Shown: in pieces, positions 16,448-25,239 of the stretch
How the letters are laid out: every line of letters starts with the position of its first letter
Numbering within the stretch: position 1 is the stretch's first letter
NCBI GenBank assembly: GCA_018263115.1
Contig: JADFDC010000018.1
Location: forward strand, 1 to 41,869
Reading direction: 5' to 3'
Source of the DNA: Thiobacillus sp.
GTDB lineage: Bacteria > Pseudomonadota > Gammaproteobacteria > Burkholderiales > Thiobacillaceae
DNA: 41,869 bases
Translations under genes and position numbers: made by a program
The notes under the pieces: model-generated
Database searches by the model: none
Told to the model about the DNA's origin: nothing
What the model saw: only the letters and a program-made list of their open reading frames with translations

Positions 16448-17374
16448 CTATAAACCTTTCGGCAGCGGAAAACTGACCTTCTCCTGCAACCCTTCCAGCG
16501 GGGCCACCTCGGTGGCCCCGAGTTTTTTCAGGCGCTCTATCACTTGCCGTACCAGAATCTCCGGGGCTGAGGCGCCTGCGGTGATGCCGATACGCGATTT
16601 TCCGGTTAGCCAGTCGGGCTGGATGTCCTCGGCTGAATCAACCAGCCAGGCGGGCACGCCTAGATGATCGGCGACTTCTCGCAGGCGGTTGGAGTTGGAG
16701 CTGTTGGGTGAGCCGACAACCAGTACGGCATCGCATTCGCCAGCCAGTTTCTTGACCGCATCCTGGCGGTTTTGCGTGGCATAGCAGATGTCGTCTTTCT
16801 TGGGCCCGACGATATTCGAAAAACGAGTCTTGAGTGCCTCGACCACGCGCGCGGCATCGTCCACGGATAAAGTTGTCTGGGTCACATAAGCCAGCTTGCC
16901 GGGGTCTGCAACGTGGAGCGTTGCAACATCCTCGGGCGTTTCCACCAGATACATGCCACCTTTGCTCTGTCCCATGGTGCCTTCCACTTCTGGGTGGCCC
17001 TTGTGGCCGATCATAATGATTTCCAGGCCCTTGTCGCGCATGCGCGCCACTTCGACATGGACCTTGGTGACGAGCGGGCAGGTGGCATCGAATACATTCA
17101 GGCCGCGACGTTCGGCATCTTCCCTGACTGCCTGCGAAACGCCATGCGCACTGAAAATGACCGTGGCGCCCTTGGGCACTTCATCCAGTTCTTCGATAAA
17201 CACGGCGCCCTTTTGCTTGAGGTCATTGACGACGTAAGCGTTATGCACGACTTCGTGGCGCACGTAGATGGGCGCGCCGAATTTCTCCAGAGCGCGCTCG
17301 ACGATGGCAATGGCTCGGTCAACGCCTGCGCAAAAACCACGCGGGGTGGCCAGGTAAATGGTCTTGGTGTTCAT
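16448..17374 (-). CDS. ispH: 4-hydroxy-3-methylbut-2-enyl diphosphate reductase IspH
   Basis: 308 residues, the normal size. It reduces HMBPP to isopentenyl and dimethylallyl diphosphate, the last step of the non-mevalonate isoprenoid pathway. The three iron-sulfur cluster cysteines are in PRGFCAG (C15), FDATCPLV (C99) and DDICYATQ (C196); the HEVVHN and HGVSQAV histidine motifs are also present, as is [11 protein letters not shown]. It is the last gene of the lspA-fkpB-ispH run, and its start overlaps the end of fkpB by four bases. Confidence 0.97.
   Translation of the reverse strand: MNTKTIYLATPRGFCAGVDRAIAIVERALEKFGAPIYVRHEVVHNAYVVNDLKQKGAVFIEELDEVPKGATVIFSAHGVSQAVREDAERRGLNVFDATCPLVTKVHVEVARMRDKGLEIIMIGHKGHPEVEGTMGQSKGGMYLVETPEDVATLHVADPGKLAYVTQTTLSVDDAARVVEALKTRFSNIVGPKKDDICYATQNRQDAVKKLAGECDAVLVVGSPNSSNSNRLREVADHLGVPAWLVDSAEDIQPDWLTGKSRIGITAGASAPEILVRQVIERLKKLGATEVAPLEGLQEKVSFPLPKGL
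16499..16528 (+). terminator. Intrinsic terminator for the pilus operon, embedded in the 3' end of ispH
   Basis: Arms CGGGGCCACC (16499-16508) and GGTGGCCCCG (16511-16520) are perfectly complementary, separated by TC, and are followed by AG and six Ts (16523-16528). Oriented forward, it lies 62 bases past the pilE stop and inside the coding DNA of the convergent ispH gene, where the encoded residues are ATEVAPLEG. Confidence 0.8.
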
Positions 17375-17811
17375 TCGGCAGGCTTATTCAGGATATCTAC
17401 GACTTCAACTTCGAATTCGATGGGGCAGTCAGCGAGTGGATGGTTGAAGTCGACTTTAACACCCCTGGAATCGATTTCAAGAATTCGCCCGGGCAAGGAT
17501 TGTCCATTAGGAAGGGAAAATTCAACCAGGGTATCGGGTTCGAGCTTGATTTCAGGCGGTATGTCCGCTGGCGCAAGGGTCTGGATCATTTCCTCGCTGC
17601 GCATGCCGAAAGCCTGCCAGGGATCCAGCAGAAACACACGCCGCTCTCCTGGTTTCAAACCGATCAGCCATTGTTCAAGCGCATGCGCCAGAGTGCCATC
17701 TCCCAGGGTAAGGGTATCGGGCTCGGCTTCGTCGAAGTTTGAAACAATGTCGGCGCCGTTTCGCAACCGGATGGCATAGCGCAATGAAAGCGTGTCGCCG
17801 CTGGAAACCAT
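17371..17811 (-). CDS. fkpB: FKBP-type peptidyl-prolyl cis-trans isomerase (SlpA/FkpB)
   Basis: 146 residues from ATG 17811, with AAGGAT just upstream; a longer frame back to 17883 runs into lspA and is not supported. [20 protein letters not shown] opens the FKBP fold, [19 protein letters not shown] and [17 protein letters not shown] carry the active-site and chaperone-flap regions, and [18 protein letters not shown] closes the domain, as in SlyD/SlpA proteins. A cytoplasmic folding helper. It lies between lspA and ispH, an arrangement conserved in proteobacteria. Confidence 0.93.
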   Translation of the reverse strand: MVSSGDTLSLRYAIRLRNGADIVSNFDEAEPDTLTLGDGTLAHALEQWLIGLKPGERRVFLLDPWQAFGMRSEEMIQTLAPADIPPEIKLEPDTLVEFSLPNGQSLPGRILEIDSRGVKVDFNHPLADCPIEFEVEVVDILNKPAE

Positions 17812-17822
17812 TGCATCCTTCG

Positions 17823-18311
17823 TCAATCTTTTTGCCCCGCAACTTTTTGGCTGGCGGGAGATTGGCGCCGCAGGCTGTCCCAAATCAGCAAAGCCGCACC
17901 AACCGTGATGGCCGAATCAGCAACATTGAAGGCCGGCCAGGAAAAGCTTTCGTACTGAAAATACAGGAAATCGACGACGAATCCATGCCAGACGCGATCA
18001 AAAATATTGCCCAGCGCGCCACCCAGAATCAGTGACAAGCCTGTTGCCATCAGCGGCTCTTCATGATGCCTGCGCAACAGGTGAAGAATAAACAGGCTGG
18101 CGGCGATTCCGATGCCCAGGAAGAACCAGCGCTGCCATCCTCCAGCGTCCGCCAGGAAGCTGAATGCCGCGCCGGTATTGTGCACATGCACCAGGCTGAA
18201 GAAGGGCAGGACGGGAATCATGGACTGGAATTCCATGCCCAGAAAAACCGCCCATTTGGTGATCTGATCGATGGCAAAAACAAGCGCGCTGATCCAAAGC
18301 CACTTATGCAT
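17823..18311 (-). CDS. lspA: Lipoprotein signal peptidase LspA
   Basis: 162 residues from ATG 18311, which overlaps the ileS stop by eight bases. Four hydrophobic segments are visible. The catalytic aspartates are in GFVVDFLYF (D114) and FNVADSAI (D132), and the conserved [11 protein letters not shown] and [10 protein letters not shown] motifs are present. It cleaves the signal peptide of diacylglyceryl-modified prolipoproteins in the inner membrane. The frame extends upstream to 18461 but that part only shadows ileS. Confidence 0.96.
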   Translation of the reverse strand: MHKWLWISALVFAIDQITKWAVFLGMEFQSMIPVLPFFSLVHVHNTGAAFSFLADAGGWQRWFFLGIGIAASLFILHLLRRHHEEPLMATGLSLILGGALGNIFDRVWHGFVVDFLYFQYESFSWPAFNVADSAITVGAALLIWDSLRRQSPASQKVAGQKD

Positions 18312-21087
18312 GTTCGCGTGCCTCGCCTTCGCCAAACAGGTTACTGACACAGCGGCCGCAAAGCTGAGAGTGTTGTGCGTTTGAGCCGACATCTTCCCGG
18401 TAATGCCAGCAGCGTTCGCATTTTTGATGGCCCGAGGCCACGACGATGACTTTATCCTCATCCGTGACTACGAGTTCGACCCTGGAAGTAATCAGGATGA
18501 ACTTCAAATCGTCGCCAAGCGAAGATAGCAGGGCATGCGTTTCAGGTTTGACATGCAGGATGATTTCCGCCTGAAGCGAGGAACCGATCTGCCCTGCGCT
18601 GCGGGCATTTTCAAGCTCCTTCAGCACCTGCGCGCGATAGCTGCGAATCTGTTCCCAACGGCTGATCAGCGAGGATTCTTGCTCCTGTTCTGGAAGCGTG
18701 TGCAAGGTGTGGAAGAACACACTGTCATCGTTGTTTCTGGTCAGGATGGCATGCACTTCCTCGCCGGTGAAACTCAGAACCGGCGCCATCAGGCGCGTAA
18801 GCGCATGAGTTATGTGATGGAGCGCATTCTGTGCGGCGCGGCGTGCGCGCGAATCCTTGCCGGCCGTGTAAAGCCGATCCTTGAGAATGTCGAGATAGAA
18901 TCCGCCCAGATCCTCGGAGCAGAAATTTTGCAGCTTCTGCGCGACCAGATGGAATTCATAGGCCTCGTAATGGCCAGCCAGTTCGGATTGGAGACGTCGT
19001 GTGGCAGCAAGCGCATAGCGGTCGATTTCCAGCCACTCATCAACCGGCAGTGCATGGGCTACCGGGTCGAAGTCATCGGTGTTGGCCAGCAGGAAGCGCA
19101 GCGTGTTTCTCAGGCGCCGGTAACTTTCAACCACGCGCTTGAGGATTTCGTCCGAAATGGAAAGTTCGCCGGAATAGTCGGTCGCAGCAACCCACAGCCG
19201 CAAGATGTCGGCGCCGTACTGATCCATTACCTTTTGCGGCGCGACGACATTGCCCTTGGATTTGCTCATCTTGCGGCCTTGTCCATCGACGACAAAACCG
19301 TGGGTAAGCAGCGCCTTGTAAGGCGCGTGGCCATCGCTGGCGCATCCGGTGAGTAATGAGGACTGGAACCAGCCGCGATGCTGGTCGGAACCTTCCAGGT
19401 AAAGATCTGCCGGATGAGCCAGTTCCGGACGCTGCTTCAGCACACAGGCATGAGTGCTGCCGGAATCGAACCACACGTCCAGCGTGTGGGAGGATTTTTC
19501 ATACAAGCCCGATTCTTCACCCAACAGTTCAGCAGGGTCGAGCCTGAACCAGGCTTCGATGCCGCTCTCCTCCACGCGCCTGGCAACTTCTTCCATCAGT
19601 TCCTGCGTGCGCGGATGAGGGTCGCCGGTTTCCTTGCGGGTAAAAAGCGGAATCGGCACGCCCCAGTTGCGCTGACGCGAAACACACCAGTCGGGGCGAT
19701 TCCTGATCATCGCTTCCAGCCGCGCGCGTCCCCAGGCGGGGAAGAATTGGGTTTCTTCGACAGCTTTCATTGCGCTTTCACGCAGCGTTCGCTGATCCCT
19801 GATACCTGATTCCTGATCCATGAAATCCATCCCGATAAACCACTGCCGCGTGGCGCGGAAAATAATCGGCGTCTTGTGCCGCCAGCAATGCGGATAGCTG
19901 TGCTGCAATTTGGCCTGTGCGAGCAGAGTGCCGTTTGCCGCGAGCGTTTCGAGCACGGTCTTGTTGCCATCCCAGATCGACTGCCCGCCGACGAGGGGAG
20001 TGTTAGCGTAAAACTTGCCGTCATCACCCACCGGGTTATCGACCTTGAGTCCGTATTTCAGTCCGATCAGATAATCGTCATGACCATGGCCAGGGGCGAT
20101 GTGAACCTGGCCCGTGCCGGTATCAAGGGTGACAAAGTCGGCCAGAATGACCGGCACCTGACGCTCGTAAAACGGGTGCTTAAGCAACAAGCCTTCAAGC
20201 ACCTCGCCGGGGAAATCCGTAAGCACTTTGCTGGTCAGCTCATAACGCTGCAACGCGCTGGCGGCGAGTTCGCGCGCCAGGATCAGGATGCCTTTTTCCG
20301 TGTCATGCAGTTCGTAGGCGAACTCGCGGTGTACCGCTACTGCCTGGTTGGCGGGAAGCGTCCAGGGTGTCGTTGTCCAGATGACCGCATACACCGGCTT
20401 GTCCGGCAACGTGACGTGCAGGCGTTTGGCGACATCAGCTGTATTGACCACCTTGAACGCGACATCGATGGCCGGCGAGGTCTTGTCTTCGTATTCAACT
20501 TCAGCTTCCGCCAATGCGGATCCACAATCCACACACCAGTGCACCGGCTTGGCACCCTGGTAGAGATAACCCGCGTGCTGAATACTTGCCAGCACGCGAA
20601 CAATGTCGGCCTCGAATTTGAAATCCATGGTGCGATAGGGATGCTCCCAATCACCCAATACGCCCAGCCGGATGAAATCCTTTTTTTGGCGCTCGATTTG
20701 TTCAGCGGCGTATTCGCGGCACAGTTCGCGGAATTTCGCGGGTGGCAGATGCTTGCCATGGGTCTTCTCCACCTGCAGTTCGATCGGCAGGCCGTGACAG
20801 TCCCAGCCTGGTACATAAGGCGCATCGTATCCGGCCAGGGTTCTGGATTTAACGATGATGTCCTTGAGAATCTTGTTGACGGCGTGGCCAATGTGAATGT
20901 CGCCATTCGCGTAAGGCGGACCATCATGCAGGATGAACTTGGGGCGTCCGGCCGATTTTTCGCGAATCTGCTTGTAGAGATTTTTCTCCTGCCAGTTTTT
21001 TACCCACCCCGGTTCGCGCTTGGCGAGATCGCCGCGCATGGGGAAGGGGGTGTCGGGAAGATTGAGTGTGTCTTTATAGTCGGCCAT
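18304..21087 (-). CDS. ileS: Isoleucyl-tRNA synthetase
   Basis: 927 residues, normal for the bacterial enzyme. It charges tRNA-Ile. The class I HIGH motif is in [22 protein letters not shown] is the second signature, the CP1 editing domain contains [16 protein letters not shown], and a C-terminal zinc ribbon has [12 protein letters not shown] with LCGRC. An unusual segment, DQESGIRDQ at about residues 423-432, is encoded by four copies of a 7-base repeat and sits in a loop after WFIGMD where relatives vary in length. Gene order ribF-ileS-lspA is conserved in proteobacteria. Confidence 0.97.
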   Translation of the reverse strand: MADYKDTLNLPDTPFPMRGDLAKREPGWVKNWQEKNLYKQIREKSAGRPKFILHDGPPYANGDIHIGHAVNKILKDIIVKSRTLAGYDAPYVPGWDCHGLPIELQVEKTHGKHLPPAKFRELCREYAAEQIERQKKDFIRLGVLGDWEHPYRTMDFKFEADIVRVLASIQHAGYLYQGAKPVHWCVDCGSALAEAEVEYEDKTSPAIDVAFKVVNTADVAKRLHVTLPDKPVYAVIWTTTPWTLPANQAVAVHREFAYELHDTEKGILILARELAASALQRYELTSKVLTDFPGEVLEGLLLKHPFYERQVPVILADFVTLDTGTGQVHIAPGHGHDDYLIGLKYGLKVDNPVGDDGKFYANTPLVGGQSIWDGNKTVLETLAANGTLLAQAKLQHSYPHCWRHKTPIIFRATRQWFIGMDFMDQESGIRDQRTLRESAMKAVEETQFFPAWGRARLEAMIRNRPDWCVSRQRNWGVPIPLFTRKETGDPHPRTQELMEEVARRVEESGIEAWFRLDPAELLGEESGLYEKSSHTLDVWFDSGSTHACVLKQRPELAHPADLYLEGSDQHRGWFQSSLLTGCASDGHAPYKALLTHGFVVDGQGRKMSKSKGNVVAPQKVMDQYGADILRLWVAATDYSGELSISDEILKRVVESYRRLRNTLRFLLANTDDFDPVAHALPVDEWLEIDRYALAATRRLQSELAGHYEAYEFHLVAQKLQNFCSEDLGGFYLDILKDRLYTAGKDSRARRAAQNALHHITHALTRLMAPVLSFTGEEVHAILTRNNDDSVFFHTLHTLPEQEQESSLISRWEQIRSYRAQVLKELENARSAGQIGSSLQAEIILHVKPETHALLSSLGDDLKFILITSRVELVVTDEDKVIVVASGHQKCERCWHYREDVGSNAQHSQLCGRCVSNLFGEGEAREHA
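19792..19819. repeat. Four-unit 7-bp tandem repeat (CTGATNC) inside ileS
   Basis: On the plus strand the units CTGATCC, CTGATAC, CTGATTC and CTGATCC follow each other without gaps. Read by ileS on the reverse strand they give DQESGIRDQ. The 28-base length is not a multiple of three, but the present frame is intact and the protein continues with normal similarity on both sides. Confidence 0.85.
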
Positions 21088-21105
21088 GTCTGGAAAAAAT
21101 ATTTA

Positions 21106-21180
21106 CCACAGAGACACAGAGGTACGGAGAAAAACAGACGGATTCATCAGGCATTTCTCTGTGTCTCTGTGCCTCTGTGG
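21106..21180. repeat. Imperfect inverted repeat of the CCACAGAGRCACAGAG type between ileS and ribF
   Basis: Left arm 21106-21132 and right arm 21154-21180 are 27 bases each and match at 23 positions when one is reverse-complemented. The arms consist of CCACAGAG / CACAGAG type units. The right arm lies within the ribF reading frame and encodes its last residues, NHRGTETQRNA. The peptide HRGTETQR is familiar from translated intergenic repeats in environmental proteobacteria; that recollection needs a search. Confidence 0.8.
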
Positions 21181-22094
21181 TTAAAAAAGCTTTTAGCATT
21201 ATCAACGTCGAGATTAATTTGCGCGATCAGGCTGGGCAAGTCGGGATATTTTTCTTCGTCTCGCAGTTTTCTCAGGAAATCCACGTGCAGCCTGCGGCCG
21301 TAGAGTTCATCCTTGAAGTCGAAAATGAATACTTCCAGCGTCGGGCGCCCATTTTTATGAACCGTGGGCCGTGTTCCCAGACTGGCCACACCTTGAAGGG
21401 GTGAAATGTCCAGCCCTTGAATTTCCACCACGAAAATGCCGGACAAGGGCGGGCGGTTATGTTGAAGCTGGATGTTGGCCGTGGGGAAGCCGATCTGCCG
21501 GCCGAGTTTGTCACCATGCACCACGCGGCCGGAAATGCTGTAGGGCCGGCCAAGCATCACCGCCGCACCTTCCATGTCTCCGGCAGCCAGTGCTTCGCGC
21601 ACCGCTGTGCTGGAAGAACGGCCACCATTGACATGGACTGTCGGCAGGAATTCAGCTTCGAAGCCATGTTCTTTTCCGGCCTGCTTCAACAAGGCAATAT
21701 CACCGGCACGTTTTGCGCCGAAGCGGAAATCGTCACCCACCAGCACCCATTTCGCGCAAAGCGTATCCACCAGCACGTGCTGAATGAAATCAACCGGGCT
21801 AAGTGATGAAAAACGCTGGTTGAAGCGGCAGACATGCAGGCGGTCAATGCCTGCCGCGCGGATGAGTTCGGATTTCTCGCGCAGGCTGGAAAGCCGGGCC
21901 GGCGCGTTGGCCGGGCTGAAGAACTCACGTGGATGTGGCTCGAATGTCAGCACACAGCTTTGCAGATTACGATTTCCGGCTTCTTCCTTCAGGCGCGAGA
22001 GCATGGCTTGATGTCCCCGGTGCAGGCCATCGAAATTGCCGATGGTGACTGCATGGGGAAAACCGATCGGGAAGAAGCCGTGTGAAACGCGCAT
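21147..22094 (-). CDS. ribF: Bifunctional riboflavin kinase / FMN adenylyltransferase RibF
   Basis: 315 residues, typical size. The N-terminal nucleotidyltransferase half has VTIGNFDGLHRGHQAML and VLTFEPHPREFF, and the central GDDFRFGAKRAG and SSTAVREAL; the C-terminal flavokinase half has GRVVHGDKLGRQIGFPTANI and EVFIFDFKDELYGRRLHVDF. It makes FMN and then FAD from riboflavin. The final eleven residues come from the right arm of an inverted repeat, so the natural stop was probably replaced. It lies 48 bases after murJ and 59 bases before ileS. Confidence 0.96.
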   Translation of the reverse strand: MRVSHGFFPIGFPHAVTIGNFDGLHRGHQAMLSRLKEEAGNRNLQSCVLTFEPHPREFFSPANAPARLSSLREKSELIRAAGIDRLHVCRFNQRFSSLSPVDFIQHVLVDTLCAKWVLVGDDFRFGAKRAGDIALLKQAGKEHGFEAEFLPTVHVNGGRSSSTAVREALAAGDMEGAAVMLGRPYSISGRVVHGDKLGRQIGFPTANIQLQHNRPPLSGIFVVEIQGLDISPLQGVASLGTRPTVHKNGRPTLEVFIFDFKDELYGRRLHVDFLRKLRDEEKYPDLPSLIAQINLDVDNAKSFFNHRGTETQRNA

Positions 22095-22142
22095 GGAAGG
22101 TGGACTGCCTAAAACACCAGATTTTAGCGTTTTTTCAGACGG

Positions 22143-23678
22143 TTACGCAGCACGACGTTTGAATTGGTCAAGCCGGATACCTGTAATCCACAAGACGGCG
22201 AAATACACGCCAGCCCCGAGAAGAACCAGTCCGGCGAGCCAAAGCGCGCGTTCCGAAAAGCCGGCATCAATCCAGTCCCTGGCCGAGCCTTCCGCAAAGT
22301 AGAGGACGAACGCCATGCAGGCCAACGCCAAAAGCACCTTGAAGAAAAATTTCCCCCATCCGGGTTGGGGCGAATAAATGCCATGCTTGCGCAGCAGATG
22401 GAAAAGGATTGCGGCATTCATGCAGGCACCCAGGCCGATGGCGAGGGCGAGGCCGGCGTGCTCAAACGGGTGGATAAAAGCCAGATTCATCATTTGCGTT
22501 GCCAGCAGGGTAAATATCCCCACCTTGACCGGCGTTCGGATGTTCTGGCGCGCGTAAAAGCCCGGCGCCAGCACCTTGACCAGAATCAGTCCCAGAAGGC
22601 CCACCGAATAAGCGATGAGCGCCTGCCGGGTCATCCACATGTCGTTTGCGGTGAATTCTCCATATAGAAACAGCGTGGAGATCAGTGGAACCGCCAGCAC
22701 GGCCAGTGCGGCGGCGGCGGGCAAGGCCAGCAGCACGGTCAGCCTCAACCCCCAATCCAGCAGACGCGAATATTCTTCCGGCGATTCATCCGCATAATGC
22801 TTGGCCAGGCTGGGCAGCAGAATCGTGCCCAGCGCCACTCCCAGCATGCCGGCAGGAAACTCCATCAGCCGGTCGGCGTAATACAGCCACGACACACTGC
22901 CCGTGCCCAAAAAAGAGGCGAAGATGGTGTTGATCAGCAGACTGATCTGCGCAACGGAAACGCCCAGTGTTGCCGGACCCATCAGGATCAGAATGCGGCG
23001 CACGCCGGGATCAGAAAAATTCAGTGTCGGGCGCGGCAACATGCCAAGACGCATCAAGGCCGGAACTTGCAGGGCTAACTGCAATGCGCCCCCCAGCAGC
23101 ACGCCCCAGGCCAATGCCAGAACGGGCGGATCAAAATGATTGGCGAGAACGGTTGCGCCCAGGATCATCGCCACATTGAGCAAAACCGGGGTGAAGGCGG
23201 GAATGGAAAACCTGCTCCATGTGTTGAGCACACCCGCGGACAGCGCCACCAGTGACATGAAGGCTATATAGGGAAAAGTGACGCGGGTGAGTAGCACGGT
23301 CAAATCGAATTTTGCTGGTTCGTCGGCAAAGCCCGGTGCGCTGATGTATACCAGCAGCGGTGCGCCCAGAACCCCTAGGGCGGCAACAACCAGCAGCACC
23401 AGCGTCAGCAGGGAAGCAACCCTGCTGATTAATTGTCTGGAAGCATCTTCCCCGTTTTTGTTCTTGTACTCGGCCAGAATCGGCACGAATGCCTGGGAAA
23501 ACGCGCCTTCGGCAAACAGGCGGCGCAACAGGTTGGGCAATTTGAAGGCGACAAAAAACGCATCGGTCAGCATTCCCGCGCCAAAAGTACGGGCAATCAG
23601 CAAGTCTCGGATAAAGCCGGTAATGCGGGAAAGCAGGGTAAAACTGCTGACAGTTGCGAGTGCCTTGAGGAGATTCAT
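22143..23678 (-). CDS. murJ: Lipid II flippase MurJ (MviN)
   Basis: 511 residues, almost wholly hydrophobic, with about 14 membrane segments. The start [25 protein letters not shown] and the following [21 protein letters not shown] are the MurJ signature; [17 protein letters not shown] holds the conserved arginine and glutamate-rich loop of the central cavity. It flips lipid II across the inner membrane for peptidoglycan synthesis. It diverges from rpsT. Confidence 0.96.
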   Translation of the reverse strand: MNLLKALATVSSFTLLSRITGFIRDLLIARTFGAGMLTDAFFVAFKLPNLLRRLFAEGAFSQAFVPILAEYKNKNGEDASRQLISRVASLLTLVLLVVAALGVLGAPLLVYISAPGFADEPAKFDLTVLLTRVTFPYIAFMSLVALSAGVLNTWSRFSIPAFTPVLLNVAMILGATVLANHFDPPVLALAWGVLLGGALQLALQVPALMRLGMLPRPTLNFSDPGVRRILILMGPATLGVSVAQISLLINTIFASFLGTGSVSWLYYADRLMEFPAGMLGVALGTILLPSLAKHYADESPEEYSRLLDWGLRLTVLLALPAAAALAVLAVPLISTLFLYGEFTANDMWMTRQALIAYSVGLLGLILVKVLAPGFYARQNIRTPVKVGIFTLLATQMMNLAFIHPFEHAGLALAIGLGACMNAAILFHLLRKHGIYSPQPGWGKFFFKVLLALACMAFVLYFAEGSARDWIDAGFSERALWLAGLVLLGAGVYFAVLWITGIRLDQFKRRAA

Positions 23679-23700
23679 GGATAAAGGGTTGGGGTCCGCC

Positions 23701-23730
23701 TTGCGGAAACTGGAATTTTTCCCTTATAAT
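23701..23730 (+). promoter_or_regulatory. Sigma-70-type promoter of rpsT
   Basis: A perfect TATAAT at 23725-23730 is preceded by TTGCGG at 23701-23706 with an 18-base spacer. It lies about 44 bases before the rpsT ATG, which has its own AGGAG site at 23761-23765. Confidence 0.75.
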
Positions 23731-23773
23731 CGCATGCTTTATTGCGCTCTACCAATTTTCAGGAGTCAGATTC

Positions 23774-24037
23774 ATGGCGAATACCGCCCAAGCCCGCAAG
23801 CGCGCCCGTCAGGCTATTGTCCAGCGCGCCCACAACATGGCCCAGCGTTCAGAACTGCGTACCGCCATCAAGAAGGTTCGTGCTGCCATCGCCTCAGGCG
23901 ACAAGGCTGCTGCCGCAACTGTCCTGCAATCATCCATGAGCGTGGTTGACCGCATTGCCGATAAGAAGATCATCCACAAGAACAAGGCCGCGCGTCACAA
24001 GAGCCGTCTGGCGCAAGCCATCAAGTCCATGGCCTGA
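23774..24037 (+). CDS. rpsT: 30S ribosomal protein S20
   Basis: 87 residues, highly basic, starting [13 protein letters not shown] and containing [15 protein letters not shown] and the closing [17 protein letters not shown], all standard for S20, which binds 16S rRNA in the small subunit. It is monocistronic: its own promoter lies upstream and an intrinsic terminator 20 bases past the stop. The divergent murJ neighbour is conserved in betaproteobacteria. Confidence 0.98.
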   Translation: MANTAQARKRARQAIVQRAHNMAQRSELRTAIKKVRAAIASGDKAAAATVLQSSMSVVDRIADKKIIHKNKAARHKSRLAQAIKSMA

Positions 24038-24057
24038 GTTTGTTACGGGTTGGATTG

Positions 24058-24085
24058 AAAAAACGCCGCTGATGCGGCGTTTTTT
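24058..24085 (+). terminator. Intrinsic terminator of rpsT
   Basis: Arms AAAAAACGCCGC (24058-24069) and GCGGCGTTTTTT (24074-24085) enclose the loop TGAT. The A-rich left flank makes it potentially bidirectional, so it may also end the convergent DUF3579 transcript. Confidence 0.88.
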
Positions 24086-24144
24086 CATTTAGTGCCGCCG
24101 CTATGCGGCTTTATTTTACTTGTAAAGGAGGACCCAGAATCAAT

Positions 24145-24429
24145 TCAGGCAGGGGGATGGGGTTCCACGACCAGATCATTGTCCTTGGCGAATCCCATGA
24201 CAAACCCCCAAGCGCGGCTGTCGATTTCTTCAAGCTGGCTGTCGACGATTATGCATTTGACACCCTCGATCGAGGTTGGGTGTACGTAAGGGGAGTAGTT
24301 GATACGGGAATCAAGTCCGAAAGTGCTTAATATCCCAGCCAGCCTCTCTGCCCAGTCGCTGGGGCGAAAAGTGTGTCCGGACGAAGTGACTCCCTTGATG
24401 ATCAACTGACGGGTCGTTGGGTCGGGCAT
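24145..24429 (-). CDS. DUF3579-family protein
   Basis: 94 residues without signal or membrane segment. The sequence LIIKGVTSSGHTFRPSDWAE, then RLAGILSTFG and SPYVHP, is the conserved start of DUF3579, a family found mainly in betaproteobacteria next to rpsT and arginine genes, as here. The C-terminus ends in a conserved acidic and Pro-rich EPHPPA. Function unknown; no catalytic residues can be named. Confidence 0.85.
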   Translation of the reverse strand: MPDPTTRQLIIKGVTSSGHTFRPSDWAERLAGILSTFGLDSRINYSPYVHPTSIEGVKCIIVDSQLEEIDSRAWGFVMGFAKDNDLVVEPHPPA

Positions 24430-24572
24430 GGACTAACTATTTGTTTTTGTCTGGAATATCGGCATTTTAGCACGCTGCTCTTGCCAGACTTGCCGGTTTC
24501 GGGCCATACTTCTGTACCTGAGTAAAAACGTCAACTATTCTTTCAATCAATATTGTTCAGGAGGAAAACCAA

Positions 24573-24668
24573 GTGAAAAATCCGCTCGACTCCCTATGGG
24601 GTACCGTTATTTCCGGTCTGGTGCTGACCGTCGTGCTGTATGTCGTCGTTAAAAATTTCTTGATGTAA
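24573..24668 (+). CDS. Tiny single-span membrane protein (31 residues)
   Basis: GTG at 24573 has a strong CAGGAGG about 9 bases upstream, and the short frame ends at TAA 24666-24668. The product starts MKNPLDSLWGT, has one hydrophobic helix (VISGLVLTVVLYVVV) and ends KNFLM. Its stop is 15 bases before the start of the Urate_ox_N-like membrane protein, which has its own GGGAGG site, so the two are surely one transcript. I do not recognise a family. Size and topology resemble small accessory subunits of membrane complexes, which is inference. Confidence 0.7.
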   Translation: MKNPLDSLWGTVISGLVLTVVLYVVVKNFLM

Positions 24669-24683
24669 AGGGAGGCAAAATCC

Positions 24684-25169
24684 ATGGAAATCGCTCTGAT
24701 TCGCTGGATCCACATCATGGCAGGCATCATGTGGATCGGCTTGCTGTATTATTTCAATTTCGTGCAGGTTGCCGCAATGAAGGATGCCGCGGCTGACGGT
24801 ACTGCTGCCGGTATCAGCAAGCATGTTGCCCCGCGCGCGCTGCTGTTCTTCCGCTGGGCAGCCGTGGTGACCTGGCTGTTTGGCGCAGCCCTGCTGGGTA
24901 GCAACTTCGGCGCGGCCTTCATGCTGCAATCTGGCTGGGCCGGGATTGGTATTGGCGCCTGGCTGGGTACCATCATGCTGTTCAATGTCTGGGTGCTGAT
25001 TTGGCCCAACCAGCAGAAAATTCTGGGCATGAAGCCGGCTTCCGACGAGGAGAAGGCCAAGGCCCGCCGTGTGGCTTTCCTGGCCTCGCGTACCAATACC
25101 ATGCTGTCCATCCCCATGCTGTTCTTCATGGCATATGGCTGGCAGCATAGTGGCGTAATTTTCGGCTAA
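24684..25169 (+). CDS. Membrane protein with Urate_ox_N (PuuD-like) fold, function unclear
   Basis: 161 residues with four hydrophobic segments. IRWIHIMAGIMWIGLLYYFNFVQV at the start carries the histidine of the Urate_ox_N family, and LGTIMLFNVWVLIWPNQQKIL is a second conserved block. PuuD urate hydroxylase has a longer membrane domain and a C-terminal cytochrome c; this protein has neither CxxCH nor neighbouring purine-breakdown genes. It therefore probably is not urate hydroxylase but a membrane protein of the same family. It follows a 31-residue membrane peptide and is ended by a terminator. Confidence 0.75.
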   Translation: MEIALIRWIHIMAGIMWIGLLYYFNFVQVAAMKDAAADGTAAGISKHVAPRALLFFRWAAVVTWLFGAALLGSNFGAAFMLQSGWAGIGIGAWLGTIMLFNVWVLIWPNQQKILGMKPASDEEKAKARRVAFLASRTNTMLSIPMLFFMAYGWQHSGVIFG

Positions 25170-25190
25170 AATAACCTTATTAGCTTTGTG

Positions 25191-25221
25191 CACGGCGGCC
25201 TTGGCCGCCGTGTTGCTTTTT
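25191..25221 (+). terminator. Intrinsic terminator after the Urate_ox_N-like gene
   Basis: Perfect arms CACGGCGGCC (25191-25200) and GGCCGCCGTG (25203-25212) are followed by TTGC and five Ts at 25217-25221. It separates the two-gene membrane unit from argD. Confidence 0.85.
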
Positions 25222-25239
25222 AGTTTCGGATGATTGCTT

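Noticed and set aside
19792-19819. CRISPR-like repeat
   Set aside because: Seven-base units without spacers inside an intact coding gene; no CRISPR array or cas gene exists in the window.
19876-21303. Long (475-codon) open frame on the plus strand opposite ileS
   Set aside because: It mirrors ileS, its translation has no domain features, and it runs through the repeat past the ileS start; the reverse-strand frame has every synthetase motif.
24684-25169. Annotation as urate hydroxylase PuuD
   Set aside because: Only part of the membrane domain is present, with no cytochrome c domain and no purine-catabolic genes nearby.
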